Shown here one piece after another: positions 34,806 through 46,726 of a DNA stretch of 64,000 nucleotides (positions within the stretch are counted from its first letter, which is position 1; each line of letters starts with the position of its first letter). The DNA lies in contig CAUEEP010000923.1 of NCBI GenBank assembly GCA_958450365.1, forward strand, positions 513,501 through 577,500, in the 5' to 3' direction. This stretch comes from Mesorhabditis belari (lineage: Eukaryota > Nematoda > Chromadorea > Rhabditida > Rhabditidae). The translations under genes were made by a program, and so were the position numbers. Under the pieces are notes generated by a model. The model was not told the origin of the DNA, did not search any database, and worked only from the letters and a program-made list of their open reading frames with translations.

Positions 34806-36600
34806 ATCCAATCATCTTTCAGGTATTGTATCTCAAAAAGAAACAATGAAATGATTCAAAAAACAATGCTCTTTTTTCACGATAGATGGTGTAAGATCTC
34901 GTTTTTTCAATCCCCATTTTTCTGACTTCTCGAAATTGGGGAACTGTGTCAGTGTTCTTTCCCCTTCTCGCCCATTCAATTCAATAGCCGATTAGGAGAT
35001 TTCACTTTTCACACCCACAAGAACCTTTTTTTTGAAAAAAATTGCAAACTATTGTATATTTTGATTTCTTATAGATTTGTCTAGCTTAGACTTGCTTTTC
35101 GTTAAGATATTGCCAAATAGAAATCAAAGAAAAGCTATCCAGATCAGCTATCGTACTCAATTTTCTATTCTGCATTAGACTGATAAGCAAGCAAGCTATT
35201 GTATTTCACAAAATATTATCTTTTTCTTTCTAAATTTCGTTTCTTATTCATTTAAAACCCTGTTTTGCTTTCTTGGAATCATAAAAGTTGAGACAGACAA
35301 TCATTGAGACATAAAAATTCAGTTTAAACCCCTTTTTTGATCTTCAAATTGTTTCTATATTATTTGTCTATGTTCAAATTTCTTCTCCACCTTGTTTACT
35401 CATTATTTTCTCTTTGTTCAAAGTCAATCTATCAATCTGGCAGAAATGGGGTTGTTGTTTATTTGCAGAGGCCCTTTTTCACCAGCGCCGATTGCCCCGT
35501 GAGGTCACTATTTAATGGCAAATCGTTTTGATGTTGTAGAAAAAAAAGAAAAGGAATTTAAGTATAATGAAAATATAGAAATTTAGACACAATTCTGTTA
35601 AACAATCGTAAAATTAGCGTTATTAAAATTAGAGTTATTAAAATTAGCATATCTCCAAAAGTTCAATCGTTTACTGGAATCAGTTTTTTTTGAAGCTTTT
35701 AAAATGCAAATCGTTGAATGCAACGTAAAACGTTGAGGTATTTTAGGCTTGATGTAGAGGAAAACTTTTAAGATAACAGGAAAGTACTAGAGTTCATCTA
35801 TTCGATAATATTGTTACTAGAGTTCATCTATTCGATAATATTGATAGAGCTAATAGCAATTGGATGGATCGTGATCGTGGTAGAACTTTTGACAAATTTC
35901 CTTTACTTTATCATTACCATAATATTCGTAAATGAAAAACTCATCATTTTTACTGTTTTTTTTTTTTGGTAAAACGCAGAACCCAACTTTATTACCAAAA
36001 TTTCCCCTTGAAATTGTAATCGATTCCGATCAAAGAATTGATTAGAGACTTCTACAGCTAGAAGCTCCAGCTGTATTAGAGTGTTTAATGTAGGCAAGGC
36101 AAAGGCTGGCCAGACCAGGCCAAAGCTCGACTAGAAGCTAGGACAAACTAGATGATCGACTGTTTCATAGACCAAAATTCCTATTTTCCTTCTCAAATTT
36201 TCTCATTTTCCTTCCAATCTTGTGAAAATTTGAAAGGAGATCCCAAAAATGGGTGAAAACGAGGGTGAGAGTGAAAAAAGAAGGTCAAATGTCCCCCTTT
36301 CTTTTGAGAAGATATTCAGGTGAAAGAAACTGGACGATTTTCAGAGAGAGAGAAAAAAAAGGTGAAAGTGACTTGGTTTTGGATGAATGAGAAGAGAAAA
36401 TTGAATGGAAATCTCCGATAGGGGAAAGGGGTTAGAGGGTGAAAGTCGTTCACTCCCTTTCATCCATTCAGAGGCAATCGCCTGAGGACGACCTCGTTCA
36501 TTCACCGTTCTTCAGTTCAAATCTCTAGTTCAAAATCTCTAGCAAAGCCATCTCTAGCAAAAGCTGAATATCCCATCTTTTCATTGAACCTTTGATTTAT
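34806..36600. other. No gene seen
   Basis: AT-rich, with a purine-rich segment at about 36240-36430. A 31-base segment at about 35469-35499 is bounded by TTTATTTGCAG and GTGAGG, so it could be a small plus-strand exon, perhaps a 5' leader exon of the bZIP gene at 40747. Nothing else is coherent. Confidence 0.35.
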
Positions 36601-36624
36601 ACCTTGATTTATTAAACACAAGTT

Positions 36625-36860
36625 CTGAACGGTTTTGAACGGTTTTGAACTTGTTTTGAACTTGTTTTGAACTTGTTTTGAACTTGTTTTGAACTTTCAG
36701 AGTTCTGAACTGGTTCTAAACTTGTTCTGAAGTTCTAAACTTGTTCTGAACTTGTTCTGAAGTTCTAAACTTGTTCTGAACTTGTTCTAAACTTGTTCTG
36801 AAGTTCTAAACTTGTTCTAAACTTGTTCTGAACTTGTTTTGAACTGTCAAACTTCTGAAC
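36625..36860. repeat. GTTCTGAACTTGTTTTGAAC array
   Basis: About 22 degenerate 10-12 base units of the form TTGTTCTGAAC or TTGTTTTGAAC. A short GATCTAGAAGATCTTTA repeat follows at 36880-36945. Confidence 0.85.
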
Positions 36861-37369
36861 TTGAATTTCTTTATGTTTACTAGGAGATCTAGAAGATCTT
36901 TATGTTTACTAGAAGATCTAGAAGATCTTTATCTTTACTAGAAGATCCACTCACTTCTATATTCTATTTCTATTCTTTTTATTAATAAAAACCAAATACC
37001 ATTTTCTTTACTCAATTGACTTTAATCAACAAAGCAAAAAGGAGAAGAAAGAAAGAAAGAAAAGAGGAATGTTTGTGGGAGAAGTGGTGCCAGCGTGTAC
37101 CAATTCTTTTCAGTTCTCTTTTGATATGAGAGGACGGTTGTTTGTCCCAAAGGGGACCCTACCCTAGAGAGAAGCAGCTGCCACTCAGGGTTCACCAATT
37201 CTTTTCTTCTTTCTTTGATCAACCAGTCAACAACTTTTATCTAGATTCCCAGTTCGTTTGGCACATAAGCGTAAACAATCTTTGTGAATTGCCTTTTCAG
37301 CTTAGCTTGCCTTTACCGCAGGTTTGTCCTAGCTTCTAGTAGAGCTTTGGTCTGGTCTGGCCAGCCTTT

Positions 37370-37925
37370 GCCTTGCCTCCATTCCTAGCCTCCATTCCTG
37401 ACCTCCATTCCTGGCCTTCATTCCTGACCTCTATTCCTGACCTCCATTCCTGTCCTCCTTTCCTGACCATCCAGGTTACTGTCATTCTTTTTAACAAATC
37501 TATTTTCTAACTATTTCTGATTTATACCCTCAAGTCTCCAACCGTTTTAAGCACTTTTCTTCAACCTCTATTGCAAAAATTGTCCGAAAAATTCCCCTTC
37601 ACCTATTTGTCAGCATTTCCCCAATACAGACTCTATCAATCCAGCTTATCCTATCTCAGATTTCCGGTATTTGAAATTCCTGATTTCTTTCAAAGAAGGT
37701 ATGCCCAGTAAGCCGGGATTACTGATAGTTTAGCACTGAGGAGCACAAAAAAAGTTCCACAGCTATGACACGTCTAATTTTATTCTCTCTGAATCTTCTT
37801 TATATCAAAGCATAATTGTCTTACAGTAATCGATCAGTTTAGAGATTAGCTGAATATCTTTAGCTGAATACCTTTAGCTGAATACCTTTAGCTGAATACC
37901 TTTAGCTGAATACCTTTAACTTTTC
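37370..37925. repeat. Two short arrays, CTCCATTCCTGAC and AGCTGAATACCTTT
   Basis: Six to seven 13-base CCTCCATTCCTGA units lie at 37372-37470, and five 14-base units at 37850-37920. The sequence between shows no gene. Confidence 0.75.
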
Positions 37926-38504
37926 TCTATCTGATTAAGATATTCAGTAATGTAGTGAAGCGAAAGTGCTTCCGAAATTTGCATAGAGGTATGAAATTCG
38001 CATTTTTCTTCTTCTTCCCTTAACCATATATCAATTCCTGTATCAATTCCTATATCAAATTCTATAGCTTTGGCTATTTACTAGCACTTATCCTCTATGC
38101 ATTGATACATAGAGGTCATTGATACATTTACTCTTCAAAAAGCCACCTGTTTCTTGTGAATCCCCACTAACAAGCGGTCTTTTTAAAGGCTATGAACATT
38201 CAATTGCTCTCGATCAGCTGCCAGACAAAGGGAAATAGAAAAAAAGGACTCATATTTAGATAGACTGAGAAAAGGGGTTCAAGGACATGCCCATCTCGGG
38301 TCAAAAATCTCTTCTAGGATTATCCCATGCATATCAGCGAATAGTTTTGCTTGTCATCTTGCATATTTACTGTTTCTTATGATATCTTTTTCTTTAAAAT
38401 ACCTTTCTTATCGGATATTTAGATCGTAGATTTCGATTGAATATTTAGATATCTTCAAACTTTGTCAGCTTCAAAGTCTTGATTTAAACCGTTCTTGGAA
38501 TCTC

Positions 38505-38630
38505 CAGCTAGAAAGCTCCAGCTAGAAGCTCCAGCTATAAGCTTCAGCTAGAAGCTCCAGCTAGAAGCTCCAGCTAGAAGCTCCAGCTAGAAAGCTCCAG
38601 CTAGAAAGCTCCAGCTATAAAAGAGATCCA
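38505..38630. repeat. 14-bp AGCTCCAGCTAGAA array
   Basis: About nine copies, each with overlapping AGCT and CAGCTAG palindromes. The region 38630-39250 after it has GC-richer patches but no coherent exon. Confidence 0.85.
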
Positions 38631-39258
38631 GCTATTATGCCATTAAAAAGTCATGAATTTTGAACGGCTACTTTTCACATTACCTTTTCGTAACTTGTCC
38701 TCGAAATTCGCCTATCTTCGAGTTCCGGTTTCCAGAAAAGAGAAAGGCTGAAAGGAAAGCCAGCTGGTGTCTTTCCATTTCCCCTCTCACCCCCAAGCAC
38801 CATGGCCTATTTTTGACCGTTGAAGCCAGTTTTTCACCGTCTCTACCTCACATAGACCTCGAAATTTTTGCGTTTTTTTTAAAAGTTATCCAAGTGGACA
38901 CCTCAGCTACTTCGTGAAAATAATTTCTATAATCTTTGTCTCTTTGTCTTTCTTTGTCTTACCATCATGGGTTCAGCTTGAAGGGTGTCTTACCATCATG
39001 TCTTACCATCAAATCTTTGTCTTACCATCATGGGATAAGCTTGAAGCGAAAAGTTCTCGTTTTGATCCTTTTTTGTAAATTAATTTGACTGTTAACTTTC
39101 TATTGTATCGAAGCCTATATTAGTATTAGATATTAGTACAATTGGCAATTGGCTGTGTTTGTAGGAGAGACTTTTTAGCATAATCAGTCTCTCAGTGTCA
39201 CCATCACCCAATTGGAATATTCGGTTCTATTAAAAGGCGCTTTATTTATCACTAAATC

Positions 39259-39758
39259 GTGAGTGGGACAAATGCGACCTTTTTTTGCGCACCCGGACAT
39301 TTGCGCACCTTTTTTTCCGCACTTAGCCCATTAGCGCACCTTTTTTCGTGTTTTAAAAAAGCTCTAAAAGCTAATATTAACCAATTTCTATTTCCAAAAG
39401 TTGTTTTTCTAGGTAATTTTGGGCGTAGAATCGAAATTTTGACATATCAGAGCTTGTGGAAGCGAACGGACGGAGTTATACAAAGAGAAAAATCAACAAT
39501 CAACAATCAACAATTTTCTGTAATTTGATCTAGCCGTTTTGTCTTTCAAATTGGTTCCACACGCTCTGTTATGTCAAAATTTGAATTCGACACCCTCAAA
39601 TTACCTAGAAAAACAACTTTTGGAATAGAAATTGGTTAATATTAGCTTTTAGAGCTTTTTTAAAACGCGAAAAAAGGTGCGCTAATGGGCTAAGTGCGGG
39701 AAAAAAGGTGCGCAAATGTCCGGGTGCGCAAAAAAAAAGGTCGCATTTGTCCCACTCC
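39259..39758. mobile_element. Complete foldback MITE with 9-bp target duplication
   Basis: The 500-bp element has inverted ends (GTGAGTGGGACAAATGCGAC at the left, its near-complement at the right). It is flanked by direct repeats CACTAAATC at 39250-39258 and 39759-39767. The arms are inverted copies around about 39510. The element at the left window edge is a second member of the same subfamily. Confidence 0.92.
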
Positions 39759-39767
39759 CACTAAATC

Positions 39768-40746
39768 ATCTTATGCCTAAACATTTCTTTAAATAAGTGT
39801 ATTAGATTGTTTGAATGATTGAATTCATGGCCCAGGAATTGACCCTGATAGCTCAGGACTCTGTCACTGATGGCCCTGTCATTCACTAGTCATACTATTG
39901 TGTGGTAAAGTACTTTACAGTAAAGTACAGAACTTTATAGTAGTTTACAGTAAAAATTAGCTTCATTGAATATCATAAAATAGCTCAACAAATGAAAAGA
40001 TATTCAATCAATGAAGCTGAAGTTTTGAAAGCGATTTTTTTTTACTTTTACTCAAAGTTTTTTTGAATTCAAACTTCTAAACTTTTGACCTCATTGAATT
40101 TCGATGAAATTTTACGTTAAAGTCGGAAAGAATTTGTTGAATGAAACCGGTTTTTCGTAAAGGACAGAGGGAAATGGAGTAGAAACAAGCCCTTCACTAG
40201 GTCAATCGGCCCTTTTCCTCTCCGAAAATCTCTCTATCTTTATTTGCTTTACTCATTTTGGCAACAAACATAGGGCTTTTGAATTTTGAAACTTTTAATA
40301 AACTATTCTTCAAGCATTTTACTGTTAGAGTTCTGTTAGAGTTATTGTTAGAGTTCTGTTAGAGTTCTGTTAGAGTTACTGTTAGAGTTGATCATTTTAC
40401 CCATTTTTTTTCATATTCGCTTTCCTTGTCTTTGTTTCTTCACGTGTTTCTTCATCTCCCGTTATTCTAAAGGCATTTTTATAGGCCAAAACAGGCTATA
40501 CAGAAGCCAAACCCTGTCCCCAGCTTGCTAGAAGTCAAATCTGATTCAGATTTACAGCCAAAGCTTGCCTGGCTTGGACACTGACGTCGAACACCCGGCT
40601 CTATTCACCAGTTGCTGCTCTGACAACTCTAACGCTCTGCATTCCCATAATTTCTTGTCTAATACTGTCTTTGCTTTGCCGGGCAATCTTTGCCATGGCA
40701 TTCTTCTCTTTTTCGTTCCGTTTTCCAATTTCAATCAATTCCAGAG
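39768..40746. other. Region upstream of the bZIP gene
   Basis: It includes a GTTCTGTTAGAGTT array at 40325-40390. The segment 40560-40740 is GC-richer and ends in a TTTCAATCAATTCCAG acceptor immediately before AG-ATG, so it is probably outron or leader sequence joined by trans-splicing. No other gene is seen. Confidence 0.5.
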
Positions 40747-43013
40747 ATGGAGATCGATTCCCCTCCGCCATGCTCATCTCCATCAATGCACTCATCGCCA
40801 GTCTCTTCTCGTCTTTCCGTTGTTTGTTCTTTATCCGATCACTATTCAAGTCAAAGCAGTCCCCAATCATCGCCAATGTCGAGAAGGTTTATCGTATTGA
40901 AGATATTTTCGCAAATTTTCCATTTAGAAACTCGATCTCTGAAGCGCAAGAGACGTGGAGACGAGTGAAAGGAGTGAACAAAGGAAAGAGTCATCAGGTG
41001 AGGATTGATTGATTCATTGATTGATTCATTCATTCATTGATTCATTGATTCATTGATTCAAAAAGTCGGGAACATCAAGATTACAAGTAAACGAGATTAC
41101 TGTGACCAATCTGTACTTCTTTACAATCAAACACTCCAAAAATTTCAACTTCCAGGTCGACATCGAGCATCGTTTGGCGGCATTGGCCCATGAAAACGAG
41201 CGCCTCCGAGCGCAACTTGAATCAACGAAAAATCGAGGCTCACTCCCATCAGCAAGCTCAAATGGAACAATTTCTGTTTTCGATTTGCCATTTGCCGGCA
41301 CAACAGCTCCTTTGGGCCTGCCAGGGGGGAGTCAGCCAATTGATCCAAGTGCCATGCAAAAGTTACAGGTGAATCTAAAAATAAGCTTTAAAGGCATATA
41401 ACTCTTAGACAAGACCGATTACTGTAGACATTTCTAGACAGATTACTGTAGTTTTTGACGCGTTTTAAAAACCTATCCAAACCTATTCCAAACCATTTCA
41501 GGCTCTCTACCCAGCCGGTATGGTGATACCCGAGCACTCGCAAATCCCGATGCTTCACCTCTGCCAGCTTCAGGCCGCTCTACAGCAACAGGTAGGAGAA
41601 TTGTAAACGTTTTAAATAGGTTTTAAAATTGACTATAACTTTTGTAGCATACTTTCAATTTGAAATTTTCAGTACGGTTCATCGAGTTCACTCTTTAACC
41701 CATACTCGTCGATCACCGCTGGGAATGGCTCGGTTTTGTTGCCAAATCCACAAGCAACGGCCAATCAACCGGGTAAAAAAAAACGTCTTACAATTGTCTT
41801 ATCTTCTCAAAATTTCTTCAGGCACCTCATCAGCTTTTCAACCATTCAAAGCGCAAAAGAGCTCAGTGATCAAAACGACTCGCGAAAGGATCAGCCCCGA
41901 TTCGAGCACCGATCCGATTGTGAAAACGGGGGCACAAAGAAAAGGTAATGCAGAATCTCTTTCATTCGCTTGTTGTTAGATATGCAATATGCAAATTTTG
42001 ATCTCACTGCCAAACTTTCAGATCATTCCACTCCGCCGAATCATCGAAGTAATCACTCGGCATCCGGCAACTCGCTTCTCGGCGCTTTGCTTTCAAATAG
42101 GAGGTTGGTGGCACAGTAAATAACTAGATACAATAGTTATGATTATTAGAATTTTAATTTTCGGCTATTACCCAAAGCTATTATTCATTCTCAGACCATC
42201 ACCCACCGTACCCCAAAGCAGCACCGAGCGTCGCAGCGGTCTTGCCAGCCCTCCCCGAGAGCAAAATCATAATAATCTAGTGGGCTTTGTAAATAGAAAC
42301 ATTTTGTTTGAATATATGCATTTTTCTAACTTATCCAATCTATAATTTCAGCCACCCTCGGTCCCACCCGTTCCCTCAGTCTCTCCATCACATGCCGGCT
42401 CCTCGTTCTCCTCGGTTTCCCTATCGATGTCAGGAAGCTCGAAATCAGGTATTTCTTTGAGAAATTGAGAACTTTGTGATAAAATTAGCTAAAAAAAATT
42501 CTGAAAAGTTAAATATTTGCATTTTAGATAGTGAAAGTCATTCCTCGGCATCACTCTCACCAACGGACCGCATTCAAAATGGAGAGGAGAAGGAGGGAAA
42601 TCGAAAGGTACACTGAAAAACCAAATTAGTCCATCAGCTAATCTAATCAATTAAGTTAACCTATTAAGTTAACCAAAACAATGAAATGAAAATTTTAATG
42701 ATCTAGTTTTTAAAAATTTCAGCAGCAATACATGGAACGAAGACGACGAAACAACGAGGCGGCGAAGAGATGTCGAGCAAATCGAAGAGCCGTCTTCGAG
42801 TACAGAAGTCGACGAGTTGAAGTAGGTTTTAGTAACACGTTTTAGAAAATCTTCGTTGACAATGTTGATCTAAAAGTTTACACCGTAATCATTTTGCAGG
42901 TTTTGGAGGGTCAAAACGACGATTTGCGCAAAGAAATCGACGACCTGAAACAAGAGATTGAACGTTGTCGGACAATGATCCTTCAGAGAGAACAAAATAA
43001 CCAAATGAGCTGA
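40747..43013 (+). CDS. bZIP transcription factor (12 exons, 430 residues)
   Basis: Exons are 40747-40886, 40928-40997, 41156-41368, 41502-41591, 41673-41772, 41822-41944, 42022-42103, 42195-42279, 42352-42448, 42528-42607, 42723-42821 and 42900-43013, all phase-consistent. The N-terminal two thirds is Ser/Pro-rich and disordered, as in an activation domain. A short heptad segment with IEHRLAALAHENERLRAQLE lies near residues 72-92. The C-terminus is a bZIP: basic region ERRRRNNEAAKRCRANRR (about 364-382), then a leucine-zipper helix (LEGQNDDLRKEIDDLKQEIE) to the end. The N-x-A-A-K-R-C-R pattern resembles the PAR/E4BP4 and C/EBP-like classes known in nematodes, but I cannot name the orthologue. 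It should act in the nucleus as a dimer on DNA. An AATAAA lies at about 43159. Confidence 0.88.
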
Positions 43014-43447
43014 GAAATTTCATCCTGAAATTTTGTATTTCCTATCGAATTACCAACAAAACTTGCAGATCTCCCACCGATTTTTGACATTTTAGGGAAC
43101 GATTTTTATAGTATCTCCGATTTGTATTAGCTTTTCCGATTTGGTATTTGTTGTGCAATAAAGTATCAGAAATTTTACCTACGGGCAAAACCAGTTAAGA
43201 AAAATAATTAATTAGTTCGTTTACCTCAAACAATTTATTCGTTAACCTCATGATTTTCTTGACAACAAATCAAAGAAAACTAATCTATCTATCAATTTTA
43301 GTCTATCAGTCTATCAATTTTACAGCAATAACCAAAAACAACAAAAACTCAAAAAACTACGAACAACAAAAATGCACAAATGCACAAAAAAGCTTTATGT
43401 AACAAACAAAAACATGAAAATTACTTATCCAATTTGATTGAAATCGT
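43014..43447. other. 3' flank between convergent genes
   Basis: 3' untranslated sequence of the bZIP gene, with an AATAAA at about 43159, then AT-rich sequence with AACAAAAACA runs. The minus-strand SQ/TQ gene ends at 43448, so the two genes converge here. No other gene is seen. Confidence 0.5.
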
Positions 43448-46400
43448 TTAGAAGAGACCGGCGATCGGCGAGATGCAAGTAATTCGATTCTGAAAATGAA
43501 AAAATGAAAATTCGTTTAAACGGATTTTTGAAAGCTACTCTAGAAAGAAGACACCAACCAAAATCTCCTCTCTGAAGCGTGAAAACTCTTTCATAACATG
43601 TGCAACGATCAATCTTTCCGCGTGTTTCTCAGTCGTTTCTTGTCGCCCCACAAGCGGAATTACATGTTTTCGAATGAAACTAAAAGAAAATATGGTTGTG
43701 CTTCGCTGTAAAACTGAAAGAAAGAAAACCAGTTTCTTAATTTTATAATTTACTCTTCAAAAAAATATACTCAGTTTGCATATTCTCGAGCGCTTCCAGC
43801 ATCAGAATCAACAAATCCGAATTGGTGGTCGTGTTGAAAATGACCGTCAGCACCTAATAAAATGGTTTGTTATTAGCTTTCAAAAACCACTAACTTCTCG
43901 TATTTGATGCCAAATCGTTGAGGTGACCGAAATGCGAGCGGGATGAGCGAGAAATTTCTTCAGCGTTTGTTCCAAAAAGAACGGCATCAGTGTGCTTACC
44001 TCCTAAATAAAATGAACGTTAATGGAAGTTGAGTGTTTACTTTGGCTCATGGAAGCTGAACCTTTGTACCTTCAGGAAAAAGTAATACGAAATCTAGTTA
44101 TAACTCGACAATCTAATGAAAGCTCTTACCGTAATTCCCTGTCTGAAAGTGTACTCGTACAGTCGAACACATCGAATCACATAGAGTTGAACATCCAGAA
44201 ACCAGCTCCAACTCTTCGCTTTCAGAAGACAGTACTCGCGTAGGTGCTAAAATATTGAAATAAGCAAAAGGATAGATTTACCCCAAAAGCCGTGGTGATT
44301 TGTTGAATAAGCCGTGTTTTTGTAACCTTTCCTCGACTCATGTCTCTGAATTTAAAAACTACACTGCTGGACCTAACTTCAGGAACACTTGAAATTTTGC
44401 ACTTTTATCAAAAAAACTATTGATTGGGGTAAACGGTAAATCGAATCTGATTTCCATTAATATTTAATAAATAAAAACGGTATAAAACAATGAGGCCCTC
44501 GGAGAAATTTTTATTTAGCACGATTTTCTTCAAAAATCTCATTTTTTAACTGCATAATTTTAGGAACACCTCTCGAAAAATTAACTTTTTGAGCAGTAAT
44601 AAAAAGTTAGAGAAACGTTTTTTAGTAATTTGATAGTGCTGATTTCAAAACTGGGAACCGTTTGTCGATAGATCTTACCGTTTTCAAGATCTGGAAACTC
44701 GATTTGTCTGCGTCGGAAAGTGGAGATGAAGAAAAACTACCTAAAATTAAGCTATTTTACACAGGAAATGGGTCTTTTTCCGTCTCTTCCGGTTCATCTC
44801 CACTTTCCGACGCGGCCATTCATCGAATCCTTCAACTCCCAAAGAAGACTCTTACTCTATTTAATTTCTGGAAGTCTTATATTTTCAGAAAAAACTTTTT
44901 TAGAAAAACTGGTTCTTCCATACAAAACCGAGTTTCCAGATCTTGAAAACGGTAAGATCTATCGAGTTTCCAGTTTTAAAATCAGCACTATCAAATTACT
45001 AAAAAACGTTTCTCTAACTTTTTATTACTGCTCAAAAAGTTAATTTTTCGAGAGGTGTTCCTAAAATTATGCAGTTAAAAAATGGGATTTTTGAAGAAAA
45101 TCGTGCTCAATAAAAATTTCTCCGAGGGCCTCATTGTTTTATACCGTTTTTATTTATTAAATATTAGTGGAAATCAGATTCGATTTACCGTTTACCTCAA
45201 TCAATAGTTTTTTGATAAAAGTGCAAAATTTCAAGTGTTCCTGAAGTCAGGTCCAGCAACATAGTAAACAAAAAAAGTTGCCTAATTACCTCCAAAACTC
45301 AATCATGTCCTTGTTGCGATCTTTCCACAAATCGACGATTGACTTCTAAACAAAAATATCGGTAAAGTAAATAAAAGTAAAAACTGACCCTCGAAGAATC
45401 AAACGATTGCGATTGAGAAGTCAAACTTCGCGTTGGACTTATCGATTGAGAGGGCGAATTTTCTGTTTGACTCATCGATTGAAATTCCAGATTTTGGGTT
45501 TGATTCATCAATTGGGAGGCCGAATTTTGTGTTTGACTCATCGATTGGGAGGCCGAATTTTGCATTTGACTCATCGATTGAGAGGCCGAATTTTGTGTTT
45601 GACTCATCGATTGAAAGTCCAGATTTTGGGTTTGATTCATCGATTGGGAGGCCGAATTTTGCATTTGACTCATCGATCGAGAGGCCGAATTTTGTGTTTG
45701 ACCCATCGATTGAAAGTCCAGATTTTGGGTTTGATTCATCAATTGGGAGGCCAAACTTTGTGTTTGACTCATCGATTGAGAGGCCGAATTTTGTATTTGA
45801 CTCATCGATTGAGAGGCCAAACTTTGTGTTTGACCCATCAATTGAAAGTCCAGATTTTGGGTTTGATTCATCAATTGGGAGGCCAAACTTTGTGTTTGAC
45901 CCATCGATTGAGAGGCCGAATTTTGTGTTTGACTCATCGATTGAGAGACCAAATTTTGCGTTTGACTCGTCGATTGAGAGGCCGAATTTTGTGTTTGACT
46001 CTGTTGTGATCTAAAGAATGAAAACTTTTAATTCGATAATCCCATCTCTGTGGTTTGAAACAAAATACCACTCACTTATTGCTCAATTCGTGCATTTCTT
46101 TGTACCAAAATGCTGGCAAATTTGAAGTACCCGGCTCGTCATCTGGTCTAAGATATACAAAATGTATAACGTTAACAACAAATATAGCTTTTTAAAAACC
46201 AACTTACTTCATCCTAGTCAACTCATCATCGTCGAAGATCGGCTGAGAAGAGAAATAATTGCTTGTTTCACTCTCCGCCTGCGACATCCAAGTAGAGCAT
46301 TGCGACTGACTTACACTGGCAAACGATTGCGATTGAGAAGCCGAATTTTGTGTTTGACTCGTCGATTGACTCTGTTGTGATCTGAAGAATGGAAACTTTT

Positions 46401-46726
46401 AAGTCGATAAACTCATCTCTGCGGTTTTAAACAAAATACCACTCACTTCCTGCTCAATTCGTGCATTTCTTTGTATCTTTCCCTCACTCGCTCCTGAATA
46501 TTGCTCGTGAACTCGGAGAGATTTGTAGCCTCGGCCGCCTGCAGCGCAGATAAGCGAAACTAAATGGGAAAATTTGAGTTTTTGGCGTCTTTTAACAAAC
46601 TACCTCATTATCAGGCGTGGTGTTGACAATTTTGGCAAGTGCAGTAGAGATGTACTCGATCGCCTCATTCTCTTCCATCGTTTGGTCCGGGTCGAAATCA
46701 CCAGAGATTGTCGTGTTCGCTGACAT
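43448..46726 (-). CDS. Unrecognised protein with a central SQ/TQ repeat block
   Basis: The start at 46726 follows a T-run and GCAG acceptor by four bases, typical of a trans-spliced leader. An N-terminal helical part (exons about 46726-46605 and 46560-46447) contains ERYKEMHELSRK, repeated as WYKEMHELSNK in the exon at about 46150-46080, so an exon was duplicated. Between and after these are Ser/Gln-rich segments: one at 46380-46207 and the large exon at about 46012-45391, with some 17 copies of a 12-residue repeat (QSMSQTQNSAS type). The C-terminal part (exons at 45345, 44350, 44245, 44000, 43855, 43680 and 43490) is a helical region of about 210 residues, ending ISPIAGLF. Dense SQ and TQ dipeptides are a mark of ATM/ATR substrates, so a DNA-damage or chromosome role is possible but unproven. 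I do not recognise the C-terminal fold. Confidence 0.68.
44364..45259. mobile_element. Long inverted repeat (about 430-bp arms) in an intron
   Basis: The left arm from TGCTGGACCTAACTTCAGG is repeated inverted at the right, ending CCTGAAGTCAGGTCCAGCA. Arm similarity is high along their full length, with the centre near 44790-44810. It lies between two short exons of the SQ/TQ gene, so the pre-mRNA could fold into a long hairpin. Small reading frames inside are non-coding. Confidence 0.88.
45391..46012 (-). repeat. 36-bp coding minisatellite (SQ/TQ repeats)
   Basis: Tandem 36-base units are in frame with the minus-strand gene. Three variants alternate: SMSQTQNSAS, SMGQTQSLAS and LMNQTQNLDF. 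They form a higher-order pattern in which the NLDF unit recurs every third or fourth repeat. The absence of stops on the coding strand supports coding use. Confidence 0.9.

Noticed and set aside
39259..39528. 89-codon frame starting MSGTNATFF
   Set aside because: Left arm of a foldback MITE; similar peptides arise in other copies on either strand.
44662..45043. Plus-strand frames of about 100 codons
   Set aside because: They lie in the two arms of the long inverted repeat, lack splice context and differ between arms.
45407..46014. Plus-strand frames through the SQ/TQ repeat block
   Set aside because: The minus strand has coherent exons on both sides with matching phase; the plus-strand frames are shadows of the 36-bp repeat.
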